The notes: generated by a model not told the origin, from the letters alone. 64,000 bases of DNA from an uncultured Amaricoccus sp. (GCF_937891315.1 NZ_CALAGI010000105.1:12541-76540); one strand, 5' to 3'. Positions 43,837-53,344 are shown, numbered from the stretch's first letter. Numbers and translations are program-made.

Positions 43837-46539
43837 ATGCAGCGTGCGACTTCCCAGGGTTTCAAGCGCAAGGAACTCGTCGGCAAGCTGAATCCCACTT
43901 GCCTCAGGGCCTTCAAGGCGGCGGCGGACGCGGCGAAGCTGCGCGGCAATCCTTACGTCGAGCTGGCGCACTGGGTCGAGCAACTGGCCTTGTCCACGCG
44001 CTCGGACTTCCAGCTGATCCTCGGCGAGGCGGGCGTCGACGCGGGCCGGCTCGCGGCGGACATGACCCGGGCGATCGACAAGCTGCCGCATGGCGCGGGC
44101 TCGATCGAGGAGTTTTCCGACCATATCTTCCACGCGATCCAGGAAGCCTGGAACTACGGCGCGTTGCAGTTCGGCGACGAGGAGGTGCGCTCGGCCTATG
44201 TGCTGCTCGCAGCGCTGAAGACGCCGGTGCTCGACGGACTGCTCGGCAAGATCAGCCCGGAATTCGACAGGATCGACGCCGACGCGGTCGCCGCCCGGCT
44301 CGGGGATGTGGTGGAGACCTCGCTTGAGGCCGCCGCGCCCGCCATTCCGGCCGCCGATGCCGCGCCACGCAAGCCGCCAGGCGGTGAGTCGGCGCTGTCG
44401 AAATATGCCACCGATCTCACCGCCCGGGCGCGCGGTGGCAAGATCGACCCGGTGATCGGCCGCGACCCGGAAATCCGCCAGATCATCGACGTGCTGATGC
44501 GGCGGCGGCAGAACAACCCGATCCTGACCGGCGAGGCCGGGGTCGGCAAGACGGCGGTGGTCGAGGGTTTCGCGCTGCGCATCGCCTCGGGCGACGTGCC
44601 GCCGATGCTGCGCGACGTGGCGCTGATGATGCTCGACATCGGCCTGATGCAGGCGGGCGCCAGCGTGAAGGGTGAGTTCGAGAAGCGGCTGAAAGCGGTG
44701 ATCGACGAGACGCAGGCGAGCGAGACGCCGGTGATCCTGTTCATCGACGAGGCGCATACGCTGATCGGCGCGGGCGGCGCGGCGGGGACGGGCGACGCCG
44801 CGAACCTCCTGAAGCCGGCCCTGGCGCGGGGCGAGTTGCGCACCATCGCCGCGACGACCTGGGCCGAATACAAGGAGCATATCGAGAAGGACCCGGCCCT
44901 GACCCGCCGCTTCCAGGTGGTGAAGGTCGAGGAACCAGAGGAGGCCGCCGCCGTCCAGATGTTGCGCGGCGTGGCGGGCGTGCTGGAGAAGCACCATGAG
45001 GTGCAGATCCTCGACGAGGCGATCGCGGCGGCCGTCGGCCTCTCGCACCGCTATATTCCGGCCCGGCAACTGCCCGACAAGGCGGTCAGTCTGCTCGACA
45101 CCGCCTGCGCGCGGGTCGCGGTGTCGCAGCATGCCACCCCGGCGGAGATCGAGGATCTGCGCCGCCGGCGGCAGGTGCTGGAGGTCGAGCAGGGGATCAT
45201 CGCCCGCGAGGCGGCGATCGGCATCGAGGTCACCGAGCGCGCGGCGCGGGTCGAGCGCGGCCTCGCCGAAGGCCAGGCCGCGCTCGAGGCGGCGGAAGCC
45301 CGATGGGCGGCGGAGCGCGATCTGGTGACGCGGATCCTCGCGCTGCGCGCCCGTCTGCGCGGCGAGGGTGTCGCGCTCGACACGGCGGCGGAGCCGGCGA
45401 TGGCCGGGGCCGAAGCGCCGCCACCGCCGCCCGCCGCTCCGGTGGTCGATCGCGCGGCGGATCTGGAGGATCTGCGCCGGTTGATGGCGGAGTTGGCCGC
45501 GGCGCAGGGCGAGACGCCGCTGATCCTGCCGTCGGTCGATCGCAACGCGGTGGCGGCGGTGGTCCAGGACTGGACCGGTGTGCCGATGGGCCGGATGCTG
45601 GCGAGCCAGACCGAGAAGGCGCTCGCCCTCGCCGCGCTGCTCGCCGAGCGCGTTGTCGGCCAGGACCACGCCATGGAAATGATCGCCAAGCGCGTGCAGA
45701 CCAGTCGCGCCGGTCTCGACGCGCCGGAAAAGCCGATCGGCGTCTTCCTGCTCTGCGGTCCGTCCGGTGTCGGCAAGACCGAGACCGCGCTGGCGCTGGC
45801 CGAGATGCTTTATGGCGGCGAGCAGAATCTGATCTCGATCAACATGTCGGAATTCCAGGAGGCACATACGGTCTCGACACTGAAGGGCGCGCCGCCGGGA
45901 TACGTCGGCTACGGCAAGGGCGGCATCCTGACCGAGGCGGTGCGGCGCCGGCCCTATTCGGTGATCCTGCTCGACGAGGTCGAGAAGGCGCATCCGGACG
46001 TGCACGAGATCTTCTTCCAGGTGTTTGACAAGGGGATGATGGACGACAGCGAGGGCCGGCGGATCGATTTCAAGAACTGCCTGATCCTGCTCACGTCCAA
46101 TGTCGGATCCGAGGAGATCATGCGACTGACCGATGGCGGCCGACGCCGGTCGGAGATCGCCGACCTCGACAAGGCGCTGCGTCCGCCGTTGCTCGGCGTC
46201 TTTCCGGCCGCCCTGCTCGGGCGGCTCGTCACCATTCCCTATTATCCGCTGTCGGACGCGATGATCGGCGCGATCGCCAGCCACCAGTTCCGCAAGATCG
46301 CCGCCCGGCTCGACGAGACCCATGGCGCCGAGCTCGTGATCGGCGACGGTGTGCTCGACACGATCAAGGCCCGCTGCACCGAGATCGAATCCGGCGGTCG
46401 CATGATCGACGCGATCCTGACCAACACGCTGCTGCCCGAACTCAGCCGGGGCGTGCTCAACCGCGTGCTGGAAGGCGCGCCGATCCGCCGGGTCACCGTA
46501 TCGGCGACCCCGGAGGGCTTCGCCTACCACTTCGCCTGA
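43837..46539 (+). CDS. clpV: T6SS sheath-recycling AAA+ ATPase ClpV (TssH)
   Basis: 900 residues. N-terminal domain (LVGKLNPTCLRAFKAAADAA, NPYVELAHWVEQL) binds the contracted sheath. First AAA+ module: GEAGVGKTAV Walker A and ILFIDEAHTLIGAGG; middle coiled-coil region ~430-560; second AAA+ module: GPSGVGKTE and VILLDEVEKAHPD. Both ATPase sites are intact. Start ATG at 43837 follows AAAGG 7 bases upstream; an ATG at 43798 would add 13 residues. It ends 4 bases from the convergent ompA-like gene. Confidence 0.94.
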   Translation: MQRATSQGFKRKELVGKLNPTCLRAFKAAADAAKLRGNPYVELAHWVEQLALSTRSDFQLILGEAGVDAGRLAADMTRAIDKLPHGAGSIEEFSDHIFHAIQEAWNYGALQFGDEEVRSAYVLLAALKTPVLDGLLGKISPEFDRIDADAVAARLGDVVETSLEAAAPAIPAADAAPRKPPGGESALSKYATDLTARARGGKIDPVIGRDPEIRQIIDVLMRRRQNNPILTGEAGVGKTAVVEGFALRIASGDVPPMLRDVALMMLDIGLMQAGASVKGEFEKRLKAVIDETQASETPVILFIDEAHTLIGAGGAAGTGDAANLLKPALARGELRTIAATTWAEYKEHIEKDPALTRRFQVVKVEEPEEAAAVQMLRGVAGVLEKHHEVQILDEAIAAAVGLSHRYIPARQLPDKAVSLLDTACARVAVSQHATPAEIEDLRRRRQVLEVEQGIIAREAAIGIEVTERAARVERGLAEGQAALEAAEARWAAERDLVTRILALRARLRGEGVALDTAAEPAMAGAEAPPPPPAAPVVDRAADLEDLRRLMAELAAAQGETPLILPSVDRNAVAAVVQDWTGVPMGRMLASQTEKALALAALLAERVVGQDHAMEMIAKRVQTSRAGLDAPEKPIGVFLLCGPSGVGKTETALALAEMLYGGEQNLISINMSEFQEAHTVSTLKGAPPGYVGYGKGGILTEAVRRRPYSVILLDEVEKAHPDVHEIFFQVFDKGMMDDSEGRRIDFKNCLILLTSNVGSEEIMRLTDGGRRRSEIADLDKALRPPLLGVFPAALLGRLVTIPYYPLSDAMIGAIASHQFRKIAARLDETHGAELVIGDGVLDTIKARCTEIESGGRMIDAILTNTLLPELSRGVLNRVLEGAPIRRVTVSATPEGFAYHFA

Positions 46540-46543
46540 GCCT

Positions 46544-47212
46544 TCAGCTCAGCGCCTGGAACTCCACCCGGCGGTTGATGGCGGCGCCGGGATCCTTGTC
46601 GTCGTAGGGGAATTGCTCACCAACCCCGATCGCCTCGAGCCGGCCGGCGGCGATGCCGCAGTCGTTGACGAAGAACCGCTCCACCTCCTCGGCGCGCAGG
46701 ATCGACAGCTTCTGATTGTAGTCGGCGGCGCCCGAGGCATCGGTATGGCCGATGATGCGGAACCGCTGGATGTCGGCGTCCTTCAGCACCGCGCAGACCT
46801 GCCGCAGCCGCGGCTTCTGGTCCGGGCTCAGGGCGGCGGAATCGAAGGCGAACTTCACCTGATAGTTCACCTGCTCGGACCTCGGCAGCGTCCAGTGCTG
46901 CGTGGTCGGCGCCTCGGTCGCCCCCTCCGCCGCCCCGAGCTGGAGCGTCGCGGCCGGCACCGTCGAGCCCGGGCTCGCCGCCGTCACCGCCGGCGCCGGC
47001 TCGATGACCACGGGCGCCTCCTGCCCGGCGGGCGCGACATTGGTCAGCACCAGACCGCGCGACGCGCCGAGATCCTGCGAGGTCCGCGCCGCGCCGATAT
47101 CCTTGATCTGGCTCTCGAACAGGGCCTTCAGCTGGGCGTCGGTCAGCTCCTGCGCCGGCGCGGCCGCCGGAGCGAGGGCCAGCGCGACGAGAGTGAGAAG
47201 GGGAAGCTTCAT
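46544..47212 (-). CDS. OmpA-family peptidoglycan-binding protein
   Basis: 222 residues. Signal peptide MKLPLLTLVALALAPAAAPA. A spacer of low complexity (APAVTAASPGSTVPAATLQL) then an OmpA C-terminal domain (~115-220): VKFAFDSAAL, FRIIGHTDASGAADYNQKLS, LRAEEVERFFV, INRRVEFQ. It lies between clpV and pppA in the T6SS island and could anchor the machinery to peptidoglycan, but TssL already carries such a domain, so the role is open. Convergent with clpV, divergent from pppA. Confidence 0.8.
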   Translation of the reverse strand: MKLPLLTLVALALAPAAAPAQELTDAQLKALFESQIKDIGAARTSQDLGASRGLVLTNVAPAGQEAPVVIEPAPAVTAASPGSTVPAATLQLGAAEGATEAPTTQHWTLPRSEQVNYQVKFAFDSAALSPDQKPRLRQVCAVLKDADIQRFRIIGHTDASGAADYNQKLSILRAEEVERFFVNDCGIAAGRLEAIGVGEQFPYDDKDPGAAINRRVEFQALS

Positions 47213-47350
47213 GCGCCATCCTCCCGGCAAAGAGGTTTCGCCGTTCGGCGGAATAATATACCCTGACGCGCAGTTGTTCCAGCGCGTGAAACTCGCGCCG
47301 CCCGTCGGGGTTCCGTGGATCATGACCCGCTTGCCTATCCGGAGCGCCGC

Positions 47351-48118
47351 GTGACGGGGCCCGTGACGCGCGTGCCGCCACCGCGTCCGGCGGCGCTGGT
47401 CGAGGGCGCCGGCCTGACCCATGCCGGGCGGGTCCGCGACGCCAACGAGGATGCGATCCTGACCGATCCGTCCGGCGCGCTCTGGGCGGTCGCCGATGGC
47501 ATGGGCGGCTATGGTCACGGCGAGATCGCGGCCGATATCGTGATCGATACCCTGTCGCGGCTGCCGCACGGCGCGCCGCCGGCGCTGCTTGTCACCGCGC
47601 TCGAGGCGGCCAACGCCGAGGTGCGCCGCCGCGCCGCCGATGGGCTCGGCCGGATGGGCGCCACCGTCGTCGCGGCGATGGTCGCGGCCGAGGCCGCCAC
47701 CATCGCCTGGGTCGGCGACAGCCGGGCCTATCGGCTGAGCGGGGGGCGACTGGGGCGCCTTACCCATGATCATTCGGTCGTGCAGGAGTTGATCGATCGC
47801 GGCCAACTCGACCCGGCGGCGGCCGAAGCGGACCCCCGATCCCATATCGTCACCCGGGCGATCGGCGCGGACGAGCGGCTCGAAGTGGCACTGACCGCCA
47901 CACCGCTGACGCCGGGCGACGCGCTGCTGCTCTGTTCCGACGGCCTCAGCAAATGCGTTCCGGAGGCGGAGATCGCGACGATCCTCGGAGCCATTTCCGG
48001 GGCGGAGGCGGCACCGGCGGAGATTTGCGCCGCGCTGGTCGAGGCGGCGTTGCACCGCGGGGCGCCGGACAATGTGTCGGTGATCGTCGTGCGCGCGAGC
48101 GGGGCCGGACGGCGGTGA
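47351..48118 (+). CDS. pppA: PP2C-family Ser/Thr phosphatase PppA
   Basis: 255 residues. All PP2C metal motifs are present: GRVRDANEDAIL, VADGMGGYGHGE, GATVVAAMVA, WVGDSRAYRL, LLCSDGLSKCV and GAPDNVSVIVV. In T6SS it dephosphorylates the FHA protein and resets the PpkA signal. The GTG at 47351 has GGAG 6 bases upstream; a GTG at 47315 is an alternative. Its stop overlaps the next start (GTGA). Confidence 0.88.
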   Translation: MTGPVTRVPPPRPAALVEGAGLTHAGRVRDANEDAILTDPSGALWAVADGMGGYGHGEIAADIVIDTLSRLPHGAPPALLVTALEAANAEVRRRAADGLGRMGATVVAAMVAAEAATIAWVGDSRAYRLSGGRLGRLTHDHSVVQELIDRGQLDPAAAEADPRSHIVTRAIGADERLEVALTATPLTPGDALLLCSDGLSKCVPEAEIATILGAISGAEAAPAEICAALVEAALHRGAPDNVSVIVVRASGAGRR

Positions 48119-48981
48119 AAGGGTCGAACGTCGTCGCAGCCGCCGTGGTCGGCGCTTGCCTCGTGCTCGCGGCGGCGACCTTCGCGCTGGTCTCGCAGAT
48201 GCTCGGCGGCGCCGATCAGGCCGGCGGCGCGGCGGTTCAGGCGCGGATCCAGCGCCAGCTCGACGACCAGGCGCGCGACATCCGGGCGCTCGACCAGCGG
48301 GTGCGCGAACTCGCCGCCGCGCGGGACGCCGCGCCACCGCCGGCGGTGGCGCCGGTGGACGCTCCCGCCATCGCCTCGGTCGCGGTCGACGAGGGCGGCG
48401 TCGACCAGTTCGGCGGCGCCGCGCCACCGCCGGAAACGGAAGGGCTGATCGATCAGATGCGGCTCGCCGCCGACCGGTTCAACCAGGGGATCGAGCGGCC
48501 GCGGCCGCAGGTCCTGCTGGAGCTGCTCGGCAATCCGCGCGAGAGCTACGGTCAGGACTGCCAGCCGGTGACCAACCCCCGGATGCTGGCCGCGCTCGAG
48601 ACGCGCGATATCGCCAGCTTCAAGCTCACCATGATGCGGCCGGCGCTCGATTCGCTTCAGGGGGTGATCGAGCGGCTGCGCAAGGAGGAGCCGGACATCT
48701 ACGCCGCGATCGGCACCGCCGGCGCGCTCTGCGCGCGCTATGTGCGTGGTTCGCGCGGGTCGATCTCGTCGCATGCCTGGGGCCTCGCGGTCGATCTGAC
48801 GCTGAAACAGAATCTCGATGCGATGGGCGACGGCAGCACGCAATTCGGGCTGGTGGTGCTGGCCGAATTCTTCAACGACGCCGGCTGGTACTGGGGCGCC
48901 GGCTATGGGCGCGAGGATTCGATGCATTTCGAGGTCGGCGAGGCCCTGCTGCGCCAGTGGATCGCCGAAGGCAAGCTGTGA
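48115..48981 (+). CDS. Membrane-anchored M15-type (D-Ala-D-Ala carboxypeptidase-like) peptidase
   Basis: 288 residues. N-terminal anchor span (~5-28, VVAAAVVGACLVLAAATFAL), a short coiled coil (~40-68, RIQRQLDDQARDIRALDQRV), Pro/Ala linker, then a VanY/M15-like domain. Zinc site: SSHAWGLAVD (His ~221, Asp ~228) and SMHFEVG (His ~271). It probably cuts peptide cross-links or D-Ala ends of peptidoglycan in the periplasm. GTG start overlaps the pppA stop by 4 bases, tying it to the T6SS island. It may open the wall for the apparatus or be a secreted effector; the anchor favours a local function. Confidence 0.82.
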   Translation: MKGSNVVAAAVVGACLVLAAATFALVSQMLGGADQAGGAAVQARIQRQLDDQARDIRALDQRVRELAAARDAAPPPAVAPVDAPAIASVAVDEGGVDQFGGAAPPPETEGLIDQMRLAADRFNQGIERPRPQVLLELLGNPRESYGQDCQPVTNPRMLAALETRDIASFKLTMMRPALDSLQGVIERLRKEEPDIYAAIGTAGALCARYVRGSRGSISSHAWGLAVDLTLKQNLDAMGDGSTQFGLVVLAEFFNDAGWYWGAGYGREDSMHFEVGEALLRQWIAEGKL

Positions 48982-49024
48982 CCCCGGTTCCGACCGATCG
49001 CGCGGCACGGCTGGTGGCGAGACC

Positions 49025-51496
49025 ATGAGCCCCGACCCCGGCGGACCGAAGACCGTGGTTCGGCCGGTGTCCGCGGGGCCGGGATCGGGCGCGGGGGGCG
49101 ATGTCTTCGCGGCGCTGGCCCGGCCGGTGATCGCGTTCGCGCGCGACATCGAACGGGCGCCGCGACCCGACGCCGCGGCGCTCGCAGCCGAGGCGCGGCC
49201 GCTGCTCGGACGGTTCGAGCAGGAGGGTCGCCGCGCGGGGCTCGCGCCCGAGGCCATCCTCGACGCCCGCGACGCGCTGATCGCACTGATCGACGCGCGC
49301 GCCCGCGCCAATCCCGCCCTGCCAATCCGCGCCTGGACCAGCGCTTTCGCGGCCGCCGTGCCGTTGGGGCCCGGGACCACGCCCGAGGAACTCCGCCGCC
49401 GCGCCGAGGCCGCCGCGCGGGCGGGACGGGCGCGCCGCGACCTCGCACGGTTCCTGCGCCACTGCCTCGAGGCGGTCGAGGCGGCGCGGCCGGCGGCGCC
49501 CGCGCGGCGCGCGACCGGCGCCTGGGGCTGGCTGCTGCTCGCCTTCGCGCTTGGGATCGCCGGCTGGGCCGGCTGGGTCGAATGGCGCTATCGAACCGGG
49601 TTGCTGGCGCGACTGCCGGATGTCGAGGCGCTGGTCGCGGCCTCGGCGGAGGCGCCGACGGCGCGGCGGGCCGCGGCCCTCGACACCATCGCGTCCGCGG
49701 TCGCCGGGATCGAGACCGCCGCGCCCGACTCCCCGGCCGGCCTCCTCCACCGGCTGCCTTTCGCGGATCCCGGGGCGGCGGCGCGGCGGGAGTATGAGAG
49801 AGCCGCCGATGCCCTGCTGCCCGGGCCGCTCTGGGAGGGGCTCGGCGCCGCGATCGCCACCGAAGGCGACCCCGACGCGCTCTATGACACGCTGCGCGCC
49901 CGCGCGATCCTCGAAGGCCGCTCGCCGTGGCAGCCCCGGTTTCTCGCCGGCTGGGCGCAGGAGCGGGAGGCGGCGATCCCGGTGCTCTCCGGCCTCGCGC
50001 GCCACGTTCCGGCGCTCACCGGTCCCGCCGCGCCGACCGCGCCGGAGGATCCGGAGCTTCTGGCCCAGGCGCGCGCCTTCGCGGCGGAGGGGAGGCCGGC
50101 GGGGCGGGCCTTCCTCGAACTGCGCCGCTCGGACGCGGCGGCGGCCGTCCCGGACTGGCGGTTGCCGGAGGCGGTACCGGGTCTCGCGCCAGTGCTGATC
50201 CGCCGCTCCGGCCGACCGCTGGGGGAAGGGATCCCCGGCCTCTACACCGCCGGTGGCTGGGCCGCGGCCCGCGACGGCGGCGCGGCGGCCGCCATCGCGC
50301 TGGCATCGGGAGAGGGCGCCCGGCTGCTCGACGCGCAGAGCGACGCCGCTCCCCAAGCCGTGCTCGACGCGCTTCAGGCACGTACGCTCGACGAATGGAG
50401 CGGCTTTCTCGCCGACCTGCGGGTTCGGCCCTTTGCCGACCAGCCTGGCGCCGTGCTGATCAGCGGCGCGCTGGCGACCCGCGACTCCCCGCTCGCGGCG
50501 CTGATCGCCGAGGTCTGGCGCCAGACCGGCGGCGAGGATCGCGGCCGGACGCATGCCCAGCAGTTGCGCGTGGCCGCCGAATTCGGCCCGGCGATCCAGT
50601 TCGTCGAGCAGGGGCGCATGACCGAGGTGTCGCGCCTTTTCGCCGGGCTGAACGTCGCGCTCGCCGCGCTGGGGGAAGACGCTGATCTCGGCGAACAACG
50701 GCTGATGAGCGTGCAGTCGCAGGCGGCCTCGATCGCCACGCTGCGCCTCGCGCCGACGCTGGTCGGGCAGATCATCGAGGACGTGCTGGCCCAGACGGCG
50801 GCGGCCAACCCTTCGCTCGGGCGCCGCCCCGAGCCGCTGATCTGGCGAAGCTCGATCGGCCCCGCCTGCGCGGCGGCGGTCACCGGGCGCTATCCCTTCG
50901 CCGAGGGGCCGGACGCCGACCCGGCCGAGCTGGCGGGGGTTTTCGGGCGCCAGGGCCTCGTCACAGCCTTCTTTCGCGACCGGCTGGCGCCGCTGATGGA
51001 CACGAGCGAGAGCCCCTGGCGCTGGAAACCCGAGGCGCGGCTCTCCGGATTTTCGCCTGACAGTGCCACGTTCTTCGAACGCGTCGCGGCGGTCGGGCCG
51101 GTCTATTTCGGCGACGGCGCCCTTGCCACGGCGCCCTTCACCGTCGAGGCGATCGCCGAACGCGACCGCGCCAGCCTGACCCTGGGCGGCGCCGAAGCCG
51201 CGATCGACACCGCCGGCGCGCCCGGCGCGCTCGCCTGGCCCGGCCCGACGCCCGCCGACGGCATGGGGATCGCCTTCGCGGGCGGTGAGCGCGCGGGCAG
51301 TCCCGGCGCCTGGGGCATGCTGCGCTTTCTCGACGGTCTGCGCCTGCGCGAGCGGGACGGCGGCCGGCGCTATCTGATCGACGCGCGGCTGACCGAGGCG
51401 GCGCACGTCTATTTCCGTGTAACCTTCGAGACCCCGTCGAACCCGGTCTCGGCCCGGCCGCTGTTGCGCGGTCTCGTGTGCCCGCCGGTCCTGTGA
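49025..51496 (+). CDS. IcmF/TssM-like protein without NTPase domain, with a DotU-like N terminus
   Basis: 823 residues. Residues ~25-150 are a helical region weakly resembling the TssL/DotU cytoplasmic domain (FAALARPVIAFARDIERAP, ILDARDALIALIDARARANP). One span follows at ~163-185 (WGWLLLAFALGIAGWAGWVE), then a long periplasmic part. From ~612 the IcmF C-terminal domain is clear (AAVTGRYPFAEGPDADPAEL, FGRQGLVTAFF, ESPWRWKPEARL), matching the same segment of the true TssM. No Walker A was found anywhere. It looks like a fused or rearranged TssL-TssM relative, a second membrane component or decoy of the complex. ATG at 49025, 43 bases after the peptidase gene. Confidence 0.78.
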   Translation: MSPDPGGPKTVVRPVSAGPGSGAGGDVFAALARPVIAFARDIERAPRPDAAALAAEARPLLGRFEQEGRRAGLAPEAILDARDALIALIDARARANPALPIRAWTSAFAAAVPLGPGTTPEELRRRAEAAARAGRARRDLARFLRHCLEAVEAARPAAPARRATGAWGWLLLAFALGIAGWAGWVEWRYRTGLLARLPDVEALVAASAEAPTARRAAALDTIASAVAGIETAAPDSPAGLLHRLPFADPGAAARREYERAADALLPGPLWEGLGAAIATEGDPDALYDTLRARAILEGRSPWQPRFLAGWAQEREAAIPVLSGLARHVPALTGPAAPTAPEDPELLAQARAFAAEGRPAGRAFLELRRSDAAAAVPDWRLPEAVPGLAPVLIRRSGRPLGEGIPGLYTAGGWAAARDGGAAAAIALASGEGARLLDAQSDAAPQAVLDALQARTLDEWSGFLADLRVRPFADQPGAVLISGALATRDSPLAALIAEVWRQTGGEDRGRTHAQQLRVAAEFGPAIQFVEQGRMTEVSRLFAGLNVALAALGEDADLGEQRLMSVQSQAASIATLRLAPTLVGQIIEDVLAQTAAANPSLGRRPEPLIWRSSIGPACAAAVTGRYPFAEGPDADPAELAGVFGRQGLVTAFFRDRLAPLMDTSESPWRWKPEARLSGFSPDSATFFERVAAVGPVYFGDGALATAPFTVEAIAERDRASLTLGGAEAAIDTAGAPGALAWPGPTPADGMGIAFAGGERAGSPGAWGMLRFLDGLRLRERDGGRRYLIDARLTEAAHVYFRVTFETPSNPVSARPLLRGLVCPPVL

Positions 51497-51506
51497 GCCT
51501 TCCATC

Positions 51507-51545
51507 TCCCTTCGCACGGCTTGTTAATCATGCCGTGCGAAGGGA
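51507..51545. other. Perfect 14-bp hairpin between the IcmF-like and transglycosylase genes
   Basis: TCCCTTCGCACGGC and its exact complement flank an 11-base loop (TTGTTAATCAT). It starts 11 bases after the IcmF-like stop and could end transcription of the clpV-side operon, but there is no T-run on either side. A protein-bound dyad or an RNA processing site is equally possible. Confidence 0.5.
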
Positions 51546-51596
51546 AATGGCGTCCGCTGGAGCGACGTGGAAAATCTGGCTAGAGTGCCGCGCATC

Positions 51597-52490
51597 ATGA
51601 CCCGGCCCCTGCTTGTCGCCCTCGCCATCCTGACGACCTTGCCCGCCGCCGCGGCGCCCGTGCCGCCGCTGGCTCGGCCCGCGCCGATCGTCACCTGCGC
51701 CTCCGACGGCGCCGACTGCGTCGCCTCGACCAGCTATCTCGCCGATGTCTGCCGGATCATCGAGGCCGAGGCGCTGGGGAACGCCCTCGATCCAAACTTC
51801 TTCGCCCGGCTGGTCTGGCGCGAGAGCCTGTTCGACGCGGGCGCCGTCAGTCCAGCCGGCGCCCAGGGCATCGCGCAATTCATGCCGGAGACCGCGCGCC
51901 TGCGCGGCCTCGCGGATCCGTTCAATCCCGTCGAGGCGTTGCGGGCCTCGGCGCGCTATCTCTCGGATCTCAGCGCGCGCTTCGGCAATATCGGCCTCGC
52001 CGCCGCGGCCTATAACGGCGGCGAGGCGCGGGCCGAGAAATTCGTCGCATCCGAAGGCGGTCTCGCGCCCGAGACCCGCGCCTATGTCACGGCGATCACC
52101 GGCCATTCCGCCGAGGCCTGGCGCGACGCCCCTCCCGCATCGGTCGATCTCGCGCTTGCCAGGGAAGGTGCGTTCCAGGCGACCTGCGTCGCGCATGCGG
52201 AGAGACGCCGCTGGCGCGAATATGCCGCCACGCCGCCGCCGCGGCCCTGGGGGGTCATTCTGGCCTCGAACCGCGATCGCGACGGCGCCGAGCGGCAGAT
52301 GGAGCGGCTGAGCAACCGCTACGCCGCGATCCTGCGCGGCGAGCAGGTGTCCTATACGCACGCGCGGCCGCCCGGCATGCCGCGACGGCTGCATATGGCG
52401 CAGATCGGCCGCGACAGTCGCGCCGAGGCGGAGGCCCTGTGTACGCGCCTCCGCGCCGCCGGCGGCGCCTGCATGGTGCTGCGCAACTGA
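51597..52490 (+). CDS. Lytic transglycosylase (SLT) with SPOR-like C terminus
   Basis: 297 residues. Signal peptide MTRPLLVALAILTTLPAAAA. SLT domain ~55-170: RLVWRESLFDAGAVSPAGAQ (catalytic Glu in RES), GIAQFMPETARLRGL, NIGLAAAAYNGG. C-terminal ~75 residues (WGVILASNRDRDGAERQMER, LHMAQIGRDSRAEAEALC) look like a SPOR peptidoglycan-binding domain. It cleaves glycan strands in the periplasm. ATG at 51597 was chosen because it starts the signal peptide; a GTG lies at 51567. Separated from the T6SS genes by the 14-bp hairpin, so possibly its own unit. Confidence 0.85.
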   Translation: MTRPLLVALAILTTLPAAAAPVPPLARPAPIVTCASDGADCVASTSYLADVCRIIEAEALGNALDPNFFARLVWRESLFDAGAVSPAGAQGIAQFMPETARLRGLADPFNPVEALRASARYLSDLSARFGNIGLAAAAYNGGEARAEKFVASEGGLAPETRAYVTAITGHSAEAWRDAPPASVDLALAREGAFQATCVAHAERRRWREYAATPPPRPWGVILASNRDRDGAERQMERLSNRYAAILRGEQVSYTHARPPGMPRRLHMAQIGRDSRAEAEALCTRLRAAGGACMVLRN

Positions 52491-52499
52491 CGCTGGCCG

Positions 52500-52745
52500 G
52501 TCCCTCGATACGGGGACTTCAGGCGAGACGGCGCCCCGAACCCCGCGACCATCGCGTTTGACGCTGTCGAGACTGAGCCGGCGTACGCGCCGGGTGTTGG
52601 CGGCCTCGTTGGGATCGAGGCCGCCCCGCCATCGGTTCGAGGGGCGGGTCGACGACCTCGGCGCGGCGCTTGATCTCGGCGTTGACCCGTTCGAGCGGAT
52701 TGGTGGAGTGGAGTTTCGAGCGGTGCCGGGGCGGGAAGGTCACGT
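52500..52745 (-). pseudogene. IS256-family transposase C-terminal remnant
   Basis: The minus strand encodes VTFPPRHRSKLHSTNPLERV and NAEIKRRAEVV, the hallmark end of IS256 (mutator) transposases, where HSTNPLERLN and EIKRR precede VVGIFPNEAA. Here the frame shifts after AEVV; PNEAANTRRVRRL appears in another frame. The N-terminal ~80 percent is missing. A dead insertion-sequence fragment. Confidence 0.7.
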
Positions 52746-52847
52746 ACCCCTCCCGGCCGGAACGTCCCTGCTACCGCCCGAGACGGCGGCGGGGCACGTG
52801 GAGAACATGAAGGCACTCGCGCCTCTGAAGCAGGCGTCGCTGCGACC

Positions 52848-53333
52848 ATGATCGGCGCGGGCGTCTCGAAAGCCGAAGCCGTCGATATGCTGAAGCAGAT
52901 CGGGCGCGGCGACCTCAGCAAGTCGCTGGAGCGGACATGGGGGCAGGCGGCACAGGCGGCGGTACGGGCGGCGCCGCGCGAAGATGGAAGGGATGACCGG
53001 CGATGAAACCATACGCCCCCAGCTCCTCGCGGCCGCGGCGGCTGCGCCCCGCAGCACGGCTGCGCGGGCGGATATACCGGCTACGCGGGCGGGCATACCG
53101 GCGGTATGGCGCAGCAGGCCGCGCGGCAGCAGCAACCGCGGCAGGTCGCGCAACCGCTGCCCGGCGGCTTCGCGGATGCGCGGCAACCGCTACGGCCGAC
53201 CGGACCGATGCATCCGCTCCTCGAACCCCTGAGGCGCCAGAAGCAGGCCCCATGGCTGCGCGTTCCGCGTATGGTCCTACTGTGGGCGCTACGGGCCGAG
53301 AGATATTTGCAAGCCGTTGAAATCGTTTCCTGA
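52848..53333 (+). pseudogene. Unrecognised degraded reading frame, stop-interrupted
   Basis: An ATG at 52848 opens a 52-residue frame (MIGAGVSKAEAVDMLKQIGR onward) ending at TGA 53004. The same frame continues past that stop to 53333 with a Gly/His-rich part (GGYTGYAGGHTGGMAQQAAR) and a Pro-rich end. One internal stop suggests a broken gene. It lies between the IS256 remnant and tRNA-Ser and may be what remains of an integrated element. No family was recognised. Confidence 0.25.
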
Positions 53334-53344
53334 AATCGGTCGTC

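Noticed and set aside
43810..46530. 906-residue minus-strand frame opposite clpV
   Set aside because: Antisense shadow of ClpV, which has both Walker sites and full family structure.
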